Shown here in pieces: positions 47,701 through 60,300 of a stretch of DNA of 64,000 bases. Below the pieces are notes generated by a model, which was given only the letters and a program-made list of their open reading frames with translations, ran no database searches and was not told the origin of the DNA. The position numbers were made by a program, and so were the translations under genes. Source of the stretch: Mixophyes australis (lineage: Eukaryota > Chordata > Amphibia > Anura > Limnodynastidae); the NCBI GenBank assembly GCA_036250195.1, contig JAVHZZ010000006.1, positions 184,833,350 to 184,897,349 on the forward strand. Direction: 5' to 3'. Numbering within the stretch: the first letter of the stretch is position 1; every line of letters begins with the position of its first letter.

Positions 47701-48111
47701 CCCAGATCCCCCACCATTTTCTAAAATCTTTCCAAAATTCAAAACAGTTATGTCAAGGAAACCATTGGGTATATGTATTCCACATCTGTATCTTTTCCCC
47801 TGATTAAGTAGAACCCATGGATTGCTTACTATGAGGATCACTTTGTCTCGCAACGCTACCTCACAAAAGCCTAGGGTCAATTCCTTCTTTTTCACCTATT
47901 GGGCTTAGTGATAACGATTAATGTTGTCTCTTTGATGATGTGTCTGTTGTCCCCACCCCCCACTTCCCTCGTTCTCCCTATTTTTCCCCTGGTTTAGTCT
48001 ATGTCCCTTTCTTGAATTGTTATCATTTGTTATTATTTCTGTGTCTCTGTTTATCTTATCCTGTTTTGTACAAAACTTCAATAAAAATTTACATGTTTAA
48101 AAAAAAAAAAA

Positions 48112-51100
48112 TGACGTACCAGTGTAATTACTTGGTACATATACTAACAGTAAGAAATAAGGTCTGTTGTTTTTTATCTATTCTCCTGAAAGTATTATTC
48201 TTAAGGTTTATAACCTGCCAATGCCAAGCTGGCAAAGATCCAAAAGCTTCACCCAGGAGGTAGATGAATAGGCCTGTACATTTCCTAAAATGATATCATT
48301 TGTTTGTTGATTTGCATAGATTTTTTGGTTGTTGAGGGATGAGAGTTTTGCTGAAAGTTGGCATACGTGCCAGAATCTGTGAAAGGCAGCTAGAAATCCC
48401 ATCCTACTCACAGACATTGCAAAAATATTCTTTGTTATCATTTTCAAAGGTGTGTTTATCCATGTAAATGATGAGTTTCTGGTTGGGACACATTTGAATG
48501 TTATTACATCATATGACAGTTGCAATAGTTTGTATGAAATAAATATTTATTTAATATTTATCACATGAAAAAAATAAGTGGAAGAGATTAACAAACCAAT
48601 GAAAAAGTTGTAAAATTCTGCACAATAAACGATTTCCAGTGTAAAGGACAATTTCCACTTAGCAATCCGTCTAATGGACTAAGTAACTCTCTCCCAGAAT
48701 CTAACAACTAATTAACTTGCTATTCTCTCATTAGCATCCATTTTCGGCAGTTTCAGTTAGCTTGCAGATAACTTTAAATACAGCAGATTTGGCTGGAACA
48801 AACTCTTCCTTTAGCCAGTTCTATAACACCTCTCAATAGCAATATTACAGTCCCAGTCAGAGGTTTTGATAACACAGTTTGATGTCACACTTAAATAACT
48901 TTAACATAGCAAAGCAAAATAAACTTATCTGTCTTCATATGAGTCCTGCTGCCATCTCATGAGCAGTGGTAAGTTAGGTCTTTCCTATACTGCAAAGGTA
49001 TTTCTTTCTGGGCTGGCTGCAAACATCCCTCAGGACAACAATTCAGCCATAGCATTCAGTGGCTCTTTATTGTAAGATCCTGCATTAGCTCAGCCAGCAG
49101 TCACCCAATCACTTCTCTCACTAGCCAGCCTGTTTTGGGCTCCTCCCCTTTTCCCCCAAGAATCTCCTGGAGCCTTCTGGTTCATTCACTGCAGTTTGTC
49201 CATCCCAAAGTAGCAGATGCAATTTGCATTTAACTTCCCATAGGCACTCTGGGGAACTGTAGTTTTCTGAATGATTGCATACAGTAATATACCTGTGATT
49301 GGCAGGGTATTACACATATGTTCCTCTATATGGTTTTGATTTTAATGAAAATGAAAGGAGTGACAAAGATTGCCAGGACCTGTTTAAAAATGTCATGTGG
49401 AGCTGAGTTTGAAAACACGCTAACGTAAAGATCGGGAAGGGGGGCTGAAGGAAGTCAGATTTTACATTTTTTCCTGCATTCCTGCATGTTTGGATAACTG
49501 CCAGTATCGAGGAGAGATTACTTAGCACTGCAAAACTGAAGCAGTCTACATGTGCCTCTGACAACAGGTGTGTTCAGATTTTTGTTCTATTATTAAGGAA
49601 ACAATGCAAAATTGTAGCTAACGTATTTCAACATCCATGTTATTCAAAATAAGATGCATCTCAAAGGAAATTGCATAAACTTAGGCTCTTACTGTCCTGC
49701 ACTTACTGTATCAGCCCTGAATCGCCTCTCCAAACACTGAGGGCTGCAAGTCCAAGGTATGTGCAACTCTTAATACAGATGCAAGTTGTGCACATGTGTA
49801 ACCTCAATTCTGCAACTGAAACATGTTCTAGAGGGATTTTTGTTTTGTTCTGGATTCACTGGGGTTTATGATGATGAACTTGATGGACAACCTATACAAA
49901 TCATTTAAAATCAGATAGATTGTTGTGAACAACACCTCCTTTTCTACATATTTACCTCTCAAACCGTTTTCATAACCGTCCTCCTAACTTTGATGGAAGT
50001 CTTTATGTGCACAAAGGTCCATATTTTTTTGAAGGTCTGCACATTTGCACAATAAGCATGTTGAATTGTTTACTAATTGATGTATATTGGCTTTCTTGGA
50101 GTCTTGCGATCTGGTTACTCCTGAGCTTCAATTTCTCAGCTAAAAGAATTGTGCTATGTATTGGTTTTGGACTCTAAAGTAAAGATGCATTTTTCCATAC
50201 CAGCTGAATGGCAGGAAAAGGAAGAGTTATCATCAGAATGTTTACCATACAGATTATTCAGTGAAGTGTTTTGAGAGTGTGTTTGACTAAGGTCAATATA
50301 TTCTTTGTCTTCTTCTCTTTCCTGTGTCGCCAATTTTGAATTGGGTAAGGACAGAACAACCTGTAGCCAATCACTGTTCATAGCAGCACATAATATTTTA
50401 GAGAGGCAATGTTCTTCTGGAATGCAGTCTCCTGTTCACTGTGATATCATGATCATGTCAGCAGGGCTGCATGCTGTAGGCTCATGATGTGTGACAGAGA
50501 ATGAAGGCAGGTAGGAGACCACAGACTAGAAGTGGGTAAATCTGAAATTATGCAGAATTTCATTCACCAAAATAATGCCCACTAAGAACTGGCAAACCTA
50601 TTCCCATTTACTAAGCAGTGGTAAGAAGAGATAGTCTATTGCTCCAACATCTCTAATATTTTTAACTCTCCCATAGATATCAGTGCCAGTACTGTTTTGC
50701 ACTCCTCCCTCCATAGGCCCCAGAGAGATAGACTGCTTGCCAAAGTGAATATCTGCTAGGGCAGTCTTGTGAATTTAAGACCAGTGTTGAGGTTGTGGGG
50801 ACTATTTTTGCCTTTTTTTTCATTATTGAATCTGACCAAATCTCAGTGTTATTCACAACTTTTGAGCCAAAATACTATACAACACTAACACACAATGAGA
50901 GATAGTAGAAGGATCAGGATCCTCCAAAAAATAGTGATTTAAGGCTTCTATCAAATTGATGCAGAAAGATTGTAGTGTCAAATGTCCCTCGACATGAAAC
51001 AAAGCTCATGCATTTAATGTGTTTTTTAAGTCTTAGGGGTATATTTACTAAACTGCAGGTGAGTTTAGTAAATACAGGAGACTAGATTCATAAGTTTGAA

Positions 51101-51237
51101 GTACACATATTAACATAATTACTCTGTTTAGAACAGATTACTATATTTGCTTTTTCAAATTTTGTATTTAATTGTAAACATTAAACTTGCCATATACAGT
51201 AAAAGGAAATATGGGGCACATTTTATCCCATGTAATC
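48112..51237. other. Intergenic DNA, one weak exon candidate
   Basis: No named repeat or firm gene. Between 48640 and 49300 the sequence is GC-richer and may be an old LTR-type remnant. The open frame at 50435-50154 (minus) is listed separately. Confidence 0.4.
50154..50435 (-). other. Open frame with protein-like composition, unrecognised
   Basis: A minus-strand frame of about 93 codons runs from just after a stop (TGA, 50436-50438) to the stop at 50154, including MNSDWLQVVLSLPNSK and REEDKEYIDLSQTHSQ. Composition is balanced and it lies outside recognisable repeats, so a 3'-terminal exon or a pseudogene is conceivable. No family is recognised, there is no clear splice acceptor in this frame, and no partner exon is seen. 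Chance remains the simplest explanation. Confidence 0.15.
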
Positions 51238-51762
51238 ATCCTCATCCATCATCATCATCCGTCATCTATCATTCATCATAATCATGCATCATCATCATCC
51301 TCATCCATCATCATCATCCTCATCCATCATCATCATCCTCATCCATCATCATCATCCTCATCCATCATCATCCTCATCCATCATCATCATCCTCATCCAT
51401 CATCATCCATCATCATCATCCATCATCATCATCCATCATCATCATCCATCATCATCATCATCATCCATCATCCTCATCTATCATTCATCATACTCATCCA
51501 TCATCATCATCCTCATCCATCATCATCATCCTCATCCATCATCATCATCCTCATCCATCATCATCATCCTCATCCATCATCATCATCCTCATCTATCATT
51601 CATCATACTCATCCATCATCATCATCCTCATCCATCATCATCATTCTCATCCATCATCATCATCCTCATCCATCATCATCATCCATCATCATCATCCATC
51701 ATCCTCATCTATCATTCATCATACTCATGCATCATCATCGCTATCATCATTATCTCAAAGAT
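51238..51762. repeat. Long ATC/CTCATC microsatellite
   Basis: Over 500 nt of TCATCATCATCC-type repeats with higher-order units of about 21 nt (CTCATCCATCATCATCAT) and two or three longer blocks containing CTATCATTCATCATACTC. Open His/Ser/Ile-rich frames across it are artefacts of the repeat. Confidence 0.95.
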
Positions 51763-52258
51763 GTGACCCATTTTTTCTGTTGACAAATTGAGATGCCCAC
51801 AACACAGTGTCTCCATTGTATAATAATGCTGTTTTACTCCTAAATTACAAGGCCCAAGTAGGCATAACATTTTTTTCTGAGTGTCAAATACACATAAACT
51901 TAATAAGGTATTCATGGTATTAAATTGAGAGCATTTTACTGTAGGATATGCTTACAGTTAAAATGATTCATTTAGGTAGTATGGCGAATGGCATACACCA
52001 TGCAGAGATGAGTTTTCCTTAACCTTGTATTTAATGCAGTACTGACACATCAGTGCCAGAATGCCAGTCATGCAAGTCATTCAGCAGAGTTAACATACCC
52101 CATGCTATTAGCGGTCACAACAAAGAGCTCTTAAGCTCTCTGCAAAGACAGGGATATCACAGCCCTTTACACTGATCAGTTCTACTGTACACATGCTCAC
52201 TACTGATAACTTAAGTGACATCAGAGTGCTGAAGAGGTTGTTAAATAACAAGAGTGCC

Positions 52259-52684
52259 TTAGGCTGGGGACACCCAGGAAAATTTCTCCCAATGCCATAT
52301 AGTTAACAATTTTACCCACTGAAAGAAAGAAAAGTATGCAGATTCATGTGTACACACTAAACACATTTTACAAAATTTACCTTCATATCTGTGCTCTTCA
52401 TCTGTCATAACCATCGGCTGAAAAGATCGTGATTCTGCACACTCCATGGGGATCTTTGGACACTGCTGGTTATGAGTGCTTACACACTGCAGATATTGGA
52501 ACAAAATTGTTCCATCATTGAACAAGATTTTTAGTCCAGCTTTAAAATCAAATCAAACAATGTGATGTGCTCTGGACGATAATCGTTCATCGTTGGAGCA
52601 TACACACTAATGCGATATCGAGTCTATTATTGTGTGATTGGCCCGATAATCATCCTAAAAGCCTGTAGTGTGTGCCCAGCCTAA
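52259..52684. mobile_element. Non-autonomous DNA transposon, TTAGGCTGGG ends
   Basis: TTAGGCTGGGGACAC at the left pairs with GTGTGTGCCCAGCCTAA at the right. The interior (426 nt in all) is non-coding. I see no clear target duplication. Confidence 0.72.
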
Positions 52685-54405
52685 CATAAACACCTTACGT
52701 AGTGCTCAAGCCTTATGTAAGGTTTAAGTAATAGACGTTGCTTAGAAGAGTTAACTTGCCAGCAGCATAGCTAATTATATAAGGTCCTTACTTAATGAAC
52801 TAAAGGCTATCTTGGAGATGGAGCCCAATTTTTGAGATATGTTTTTTCCTTAGCCCATTGTTTATTTTCCCAGCTATGATGTCTGATACACCATAGACTT
52901 CCTCATGATAATTATATAGTTATAATTATTGTCACATGCCACAACAATGCGATAGAATAGCTGCTTTATTTCAGATTACAGATAGAAAAACATAATAGGT
53001 GAGGAGGACACATAGACATATAATAACGTTCACAGCTAACATTTAAGTGCTTAAGTAAAAGATTAACTGAGCAGTTGACTTTCACTAGTTTAATAGCAGT
53101 ACATAAATAAACATGCTAATGATACTGAAACAATATATTTTTTTACACTTTTATATTTGTATAAGGTTTTCTTCAAAGTTAGATCATCATTGTTACTCAA
53201 ACTATATACTAAATTCCTTTTTAATCACTTCAAAAAAACATAAAAAAATCACTTGTAATATTTCCTCTACACTTGCAAGTTTTTAAACTATTCAAAGAAG
53301 CAACATTTCTAACCTTCTTAACCTCTAGAGACCATTCAACATTTCAAGCAAATAGCAATATATAAATTAAAGGAAAACAATCATCTATATTTATTTTATA
53401 GTAAAATAAAATATAAAAAATCGCTTCAGTAGAAAAAAAAAGTTGTTATTATATTTGTTGGATTGCTATAATGCTACACCCTTTGATTTGGTACGTATAT
53501 ATTGTTATAATCTACAGTTGTCAAAGTAGTAATTGCTGTGGTTTATGAAGTTTGATGCATACTATAATAAAAGAGGAAGAGAGTATGAACAAGATATACT
53601 AAACATTGTCAAAACAATGCAGGGAATTCTAAAGAAATAATGTACTTATCTGCATTATATAAGCCTTTTAAAATACATATTGATGATTATTCTCCTTTAA
53701 TAGTTTAGGAAAGCATATTTCAGATCTGGTCCTCAGGTTGCATTAACACTGCATAATTTCACTTTAATGTTACCTATGTTTAAGACGAGTTGAGTCGAAT
53801 AATGTTAATTAAGGTCATTAATATGAATTTAATAAATTATTTAACTCTTATGTGTTTAAGAAAGAGAATTCAATAAAATGCAACATTTTACTGTTCTTGT
53901 GCACACATTTATAGCTAAACTTCCAAATTGATTGTTTTATAACAAATTGTTTAATCTCCATGTCTTTATGCACAAAATGATCAAATCCGTCCAATCAAAT
54001 CATATCATATTTCATGCATGATATTCTGGTTGTTGAATGACCCCATCAGTATGTATTAAGATAAATCTGTCAACCAGTCTACATGCAAAGCAGACTACGT
54101 CTTGGCTTGGTCTTTGCCCAGTTCTTATCAAATTGGCCATTTATGTTTGTTGTAAAATTGGCCACAATTGGGTTGAGTGACCTTATCTGTATGTGCATGA
54201 GCAGCATTAGTATCTCTTGAGAACCACAACTGAAAAATTATCCAAGTATTCCAATTCCATACATACTGAATGTTCTCTGCCTACATCCTATTTGTCTCAC
54301 ATTTTTATACCATCAAACCCATAACAATCAGTCTCTTTCATACCTTCTATTTTATTTATCATATTATTTTATTCATATACATTTTTTCTCATTACTACAT
54401 GATAC

Positions 54406-54407
<2 letters not shown>
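52685..54407. other. AT-rich intergenic DNA
   Basis: No gene or clear repeat seen. Confidence 0.5.

Positions 54408-54453
<46 letters not shown>
54408..54453. repeat. (TTA)n microsatellite
   Basis: About 15 perfect TTA units. Confidence 0.95.
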
Positions 54454-54747
54454 TTGTAGAATACATTTATGTGCCATCATTATGTACAGAAAAATAAAAA
54501 TCTAACTAAATGTATGGCTGTCAGTTAAATGTTTTGATATAAATTCAAATCACATGCTGTAACTTTTTCATGTCATTTATTGAAAAACTCTCCCCAAAGC
54601 TCAGCATGCAGGTTTGGCTGGAATTCATTATGATAAACTAAAATACAACGTTTTACTAACTTGAAGTGTGGGGATACCCTGATTTGGAGGGTTATCCGAT
54701 GCCCCAAATGATTCAGCATATACTACTATCTTTTGTCTCTTTCCAAG

Positions 54748-54841
54748 AGGCAGCAGTGTTATCAATGTCACTCCCCTGTGAATCTACAATTTATGTAAAC
54801 AGGAAGATCATAAAGGAGAGGCATTGATAACACTGTTGCCT
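54748..54841. repeat. Hairpin, probably the core of a MITE
   Basis: GGCAGCAGTGTTATCAATG (from 54749) pairs with CATTGATAACACTGTTGCC (to 54840) around a 50-nt loop. Larger element ends are not obvious. Confidence 0.55.
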
Positions 54842-56102
54842 GTCTGAAGCAAGCCAACTCGTAGCAGCTTAGCATGTAAAGTGCTGGTCCAATGGAGACA
54901 TTGGAGTTATGTTGGATAACAAGAAATACTGCAACCCAAGTAATGTATTTTAGTCATACTTGTCTGCTTTTATATTTGGGAGATCACTGATGGGAGGTCA
55001 AGTGGCAAATGTAGGGAGGAGATGCAGCAATTCGATTGTGTCACCATAGCCCTGCCCGGCATTGCATAGTGGAGAGCAGGGCCTAATTATGCAAATAATA
55101 TCATTAAGCCTTGCTTCCGCCAAGGGTCCAGGAGGGGGACTGCTCTTTTGGGGGTCCAGGAGGTCCCCCCCCCCGAAATTCGGTAGCCTCCCGTATATTT
55201 TGGGAGAGTAGGCAACTTTGATTTTAGCTGAAGAAAGAAACTAAATTTAATGTTTTCAGTGGACTTCTTTAACCCAAGTTTTGTCAGAGCCCCAAATAAT
55301 AGAATATATTGGAAAAACATCATTCACATTATATGAAGATAAATTAATAAATGCCTTTGTATATGGTATAAGTGAGAGTATGAGAACGGTTACTAATACA
55401 CAATTGACATTTTGTGTAAGAACCATTAGAGCCTGTTTTACAGCCTGATTAGCTGAACTGCTGTTTGCACCAAACAGTGTATCTGATAAGTCAAAAATGT
55501 TGTTTAAATGTCACTTAGAAATAAAGCAAAAAAGCAAAAAAAAAATCAAATGAGAAAAATGATTTAGCATATACAAAAAATAACAACATTTGATTAAAAC
55601 ATCAATACAAAATAAATAAACAGAAAAAAACAACTGCAGACAAAGTTACCACTTCAAAGACATCTATATGTGTGAGTTATTGCATAATATAAAGCTATGA
55701 ACATATAAACGAATGAACAATATGTTTTAATTAGGGCATGCACTCGACAGTCCTGAAAATATTTTTTTCCTATAAAATCTATCTATTAAAATATCAATTT
55801 ATCATTAAAATATAATAATCCTCTTTACTTAAATAGTGTGACAACACCTGCGATTTCCATTCACTCTACCTTCACCAGGAAATTCTCTTCTAATTGTTGC
55901 CTTACCTTATACTGAATGTAGTATTGGTTGGTGACATGCTTAAACCATCTACTGTTTGTTTTCTTTTCAAATTAGAGCAAACTCTAAGGGCGATTTAACA
56001 TATCCCCTCCAGAGTTTCTGTGCATTTATTGTTATTTGACTGTGCATACACAGTGCACCAAAGTGTAGCAGGCATGAAGCATTCGGTGAATACTCCCTTA
56101 AA
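54842..56102. other. Intergenic DNA without recognisable genes
   Basis: A GTCCAGGAGG-containing C-rich patch at 55120-55200 looks repeat-derived. Otherwise nothing is recognised. Confidence 0.4.
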
Positions 56103-56239
56103 GCAGGCCTGGTCAACTTGTGGCTCTTCACATGTTGTGAAACTACAAAAACCCACCATGCTTTGCCTACAGATAACCAGCTGCTAGCTAACAGTAGTTT
56201 CACAACAACTGGACAGTCACAGGTGGTCTAGACCTGTCC
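56103..56239. mobile_element. Short palindromic MITE
   Basis: GCAGGCCTGGTCAACTTGTG and TTGTGAAACTACAAAAACCC on the left pair with right-hand GTTTCACAACAACTGGACAG and GGTCTAGACCTGTC. This resembles widespread vertebrate repeats containing a TTGTGAAACTACAA core. Non-coding. Confidence 0.7.
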
Positions 56240-56737
56240 TAAAACAAATATTCTTTATATGCTGTGGCCATGGGTGGAATGTACTGTTTTTTCCATTCCC
56301 AGGTTGTTAAAAAATCACTTAATGGTTCCATATTATTTACACTGTCTTTCTAATGTCAACCACTTGGGTGGAAAAATAGAATTATTCTGATAACTAAATT
56401 GGCTTCACTGATCTGAGTGATTGCATGCTAAGTGTGTAAATTTAACATTAAATTACAAGCCTATCATGTATTATTTTTTTAATTTTGGGGGGTCAGTTTT
56501 ACTTTAAATAAATGCAACAAAGTTAAGCTATGTGAGGGACAAAATCATATAATTATCCTTGACTGAAAAATAAATAAATTCAAACAACCAAGCAAACCTG
56601 GGATGTAAACCCTGACATTAGAAATAAAAAAATATATATGAATCAGGTTTAAAAATGGCCTGGGATATTTACAACAGCAGAAACAATGTTGTGTATCTTA
56701 TTAAATTAAATATTAGCTAGTAGTCAGGAATTATATT

Positions 56738-56806
56738 ATTGTTATTATTTTTATTACTATCCTTTATTTATATAGCACCAACATTTTATGCAGCGATTTA
56801 TAGACA
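56738..56806 (-). mobile_element. SINE/L2 3'-tail fragment
   Basis: Plus-strand TTTATTTATATAGCACCAAC followed by GCAGCGATTTATAGACA is the reverse of the GCTATATAAATAAA tail shared by the SINEs and the LINE, preceded by a degenerate TTA run. Confidence 0.65.
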
Positions 56807-57292
56807 ATGTTTTGTTTGGTTGCTTTACAGAAGCAGAAGATGCCAGTGAAATTAAGTTCTATAGATGAATTCTAGCTAAATCTTTCTCAAAGGAAACGTA
56901 TGTTGTAGGATCAGTGTCCTAATACGATAATAGTGCCATCTACTACTATTGGAACTGATGAAGCTCTGCAGTTCGCAACAGAATCACATTTTTTGAGAAC
57001 ATGCTAATATCGGGAACATGCTATAATTTGCAATCGCTAAAAGGTATGGAATAAGTAGCACTAGTATTAGTCTTCCTTAAAAATCACCTTCCTTAACGTT
57101 CTTACTGCGGCTGTGAATCACAAAATTCATCCACATCGATTCCCTGTACTCTTCTTAATAAATATCTTAACATATATGTATTAGACTCGTTCCACTGTAC
57201 AATGATAAATATTGGCACATGTAAACAGGATATCAATTGGCCACTAATGATGTAAAACGCGTTGCATTCCAAATGTCAAATCTTTACAATCT

Positions 57293-57384
57293 TCACAGTT
57301 TCTGGGGTATCTCAGAAATTCTGGAGTTTACCACTCTTCCATTAACCATATCTCGGACTATAGTCTTGACTTTACGATTGGTAT
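57293..57384 (-). CDS. Keratin B exon 8: C-terminal tail
   Basis: 92 nt after acceptor CTTTTTCAG. It completes an Asp codon and reads TNRKVKTIVRDMVNGRVVN, ending SEIPQKL and TGA at 57293-57295. Clear type I tail homology. Confidence 0.88.
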
Positions 57385-60300
57385 CTGAAAAAGTAAAAAT
57401 ACAAAAAGATTATGAAAATTCAGCTGTAATAGATGAATGTTTTAACTGTGATAAATAAGTATTTTTGTCATTATTATTGGATAACATATGGAAGCTAAAC
57501 ACATTCATGTAATTATTTAAAGATCCACCATCACCTAAACAAAATGGATGCAGTCATTTTGTGGGCCAAAACCAATATTTATATAAAAAAAACAATTTAA
57601 AAAAATTCCTCCAACTTTTCATGTCAGGGGTGTAAGAGAGGACACGTCCTTTGTTGTGCTGATTACATATTCTTCTGTATACTAAAGAGCCTTGACTTAT
57701 CCATGGCCTACAAAAAATATACAAAAACCTATACAGGGGTAAATATGCTTAAAATGAATTCCTTCTTTTGACATGAAACGCACATTTCTATATCTTTTTA
57801 AAGAATAACAACTTTTAAGATTCTGAGATAGGCTTGTTTGTCAATTTAGGAATGTTTTAATTTACAGATTGTAAATTAAAATTATGTTGCTTCTTTCTTT
57901 GCACTCCAGCCATTAATGAAACAGTTTGCATTTTGTTATGAGACATTTCATTGAAATCTTTGGTTACTTTTGCAATGTTGGAATTGTGCAAAGCAAATTA
58001 TTTCAATCAAATGAACAACTCAAGTCTTACAAAAAACAATTTTGTAAGAATGTCAATTTACACAACAAACTATAATATTTAGATTCAATTTCAAATATAA
58101 ATTTCTGTAATTTTTTATACTCCTGTTTAGAAAATTCTAGTAAATGTGTAATAATATTAGGCATAGATAATTATATAAAGAAAGGAGTCATAAATAGCAA
58201 AAATGTAAAATATTACCTGTTGATTGAGCATTAATTTCGCTGAAAGAAAAGATACAGATATATGTGAACACAGATAACATTTGACTATTCTAAAATTAAT
58301 TTAAAGCATAATTTATATAAACATTATTAGACTATATTGTACAATAAATAAAATTCAAAGATTAAATTGTGAGTCTTTATTTAAATATTAGAACAAAGTA
58401 AAATATTTCGAAGAGGACGGGAATCATTTTTAAATGTTATGTTTTTTTTTAAAGCTATGTTTCATTCGCTGTTGATAAGAATTCAAAGATAATGGGCCTG
58501 CTTAATTAAGGAAAGTTAAGCAAAAGTAAGTAAGTAAGGCAAAAACATGTTGCATTGGAGGGGGTGGTAAATTTAAAATGTGATGGCAGATTTATATTTG
58601 GGGGTAGGGCATGTCTTAGATCCACTTTAAATTTCAGTTTACAAATAAGCTATCAAGTATTTGTGTGCTACATGAAAAAACAGCCAGTATTTTCCTTATG
58701 TGCAAAATAATAAACTAATTTGCACCCCTTGCATTGCAACATGGTTTTGTCCAGAAAACTTGAGTAAGAAAACTTACTAAATTTTTTGCTTAACTTTCCT
58801 TAGTGAAACAGGCCCAATATGTTTATTGCACATAATAAATGAATCTTTATTTTGTATATTTTTGCTTAAAGCTGATACAAATGAGAGAGAGTCTGACTGA
58901 GAGAGAGAGAGAGAGTGAGAGAGAGTGAGCGGGAGACAGAGAGAGAGACAAAGTGGTGGAAACAGGATGGAAAGAGAGGGAGAGACAGAGTAATAGAAAA
59001 AGAGAGAAATATAAAGAAAAGGGGAGAGAAATATTGAGATGAAGATAGAAAGAGAGTTAGGTGGAGAGGGAAAGAAATAGAGGGAGAGAGAGATAAGGAG
59101 AGAGGGAAAAAAGAGAAAGAGAGCAGGATTCATTTCTTCTTGCTGCCTTTTTGCAAGTATCAGACGTCCATCCTTTTATTATGTCTTTGAGAAAATCTGA
59201 ATCGAGGAAGGTAAAAAGGATTTGAAAAAAATCCCAAGCTTCCTTTATTAGATCTGGTGTTACTAGGCAGCTAGAGCAAATGTGATCATTGTAGAACCAA
59301 TCTCCCTTAGCCACTTTACAGTTAGTATTTAAACGAAATCTAAAACTGAAAAATGGTAATTTCTCATGGAAACATGTATAATGTTAGTGGACTTTACTCA
59401 TTTACTGTCACGGTTCTCCCTAGTTAACATTTACAAACACATGTTTCTTCAACTAGTGCAAAAATTAGACTGCAGTTTCACATTTGCTTATTAAGATTGA
59501 ACTAAAAGCAAGTGGGACTGCATGAAGTTGGACTAGTCAAATGTACATATGTCAGAGTCTGTCTGACTCACCACACAATTAAGAATTTGGGTGTCTGTCA
59601 TGTTTGATAATCTTTATTGTGAAAAGATGTTGTTCCAGCGATAGGAATGGGTGATCACACACAATGATGGCATTTAAGCTATGGCTTGGAATAACAGTCA
59701 ACAATTAAAATCACTTTGACTGCCTATATTCTGTATTATACAAGCTAAAAATTAAAAACAATATCTGTGTGGCGTTTGTATGTTCTCCTCATGTTTGTGT
59801 AGGCTTCCTCCGGTTGTTTCGAAATCCTCCCACAGTTCAAAAATATACTGGTAGGTTAATTGGCTTCTAACAAAATAGTCCCTAGTCTGTGTGTAAGATA
59901 GGGAATTTAGACTGTAAATTCAAATGGAGCAAGGACTAGTGTAAATGACTATATATTCTCTGTATAGTTCTGCGTAATATGATTAGTGCTATGTAAATAG
60001 TGTATGGTGTAAATGGTTAGTGATAACATGACATCTTTTGATAAACTGAATCTTTTTTTTCGGACAGTATCATTTGCTTGATGATATTGAATGGTTTTTT
60101 TTGTTATTTTACACTAATAAGTGATTTAGAGCTATTGTCCTCTATTATATCTGTTTTGGGAACAGAAATTAAAGTAGTGATAATGATGTATCACTATGTT
60201 TAAATGAAATAGTTACAGTTACTGTCACCATTGATCTTTTCCCCCCATACATGCATTTATACCTGCTATTATTTCCATCAATCAGTTGTCGGTATGTGGC

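Larger units (their letters stand above)
44500..48111 (+). mobile_element. L1-type LINE, decayed and interrupted by three insertions
   Basis: Translated fragments run in ORF2 order: LINQEQVGFVLCKQVPDN (44540), DAEKAFDRIHWDYL (45011), CLFVDDVLLFLTDP (45299, equivalent to the catalytic FADD block), LLDQLNG (45795), LLWIDKANRPVN and SLVAWDKMLSFK (about 46205-46300), and CWRDC...VFWSCPKMRFLWVD (about 46820-46890), the zinc-knuckle-like C-terminus. An AATAAA (48080-48085) and a 13-A tail (48099-48111) end it. Many stops and frameshifts make it inactive. The insertions are at 44625-44979, 45860-46177 and about 47115-47700. The 5' limit is approximate. Confidence 0.82.

Noticed and set aside
47413..47895. 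Minus-strand 160-codon frame
   Set aside because: It crosses the junction between the unidentified insertion and the L1 3' end, so it is a chance frame over two transposons.
51187..51783. Plus-strand His/Ser/Ile-rich frames of 160-198 codons
   Set aside because: Produced entirely by the ATC microsatellite; no gene context.
58777..59133. Minus-strand Ser/Leu-rich frame
   Set aside because: Encoded by the GA-rich purine tract read on its pyrimidine strand.
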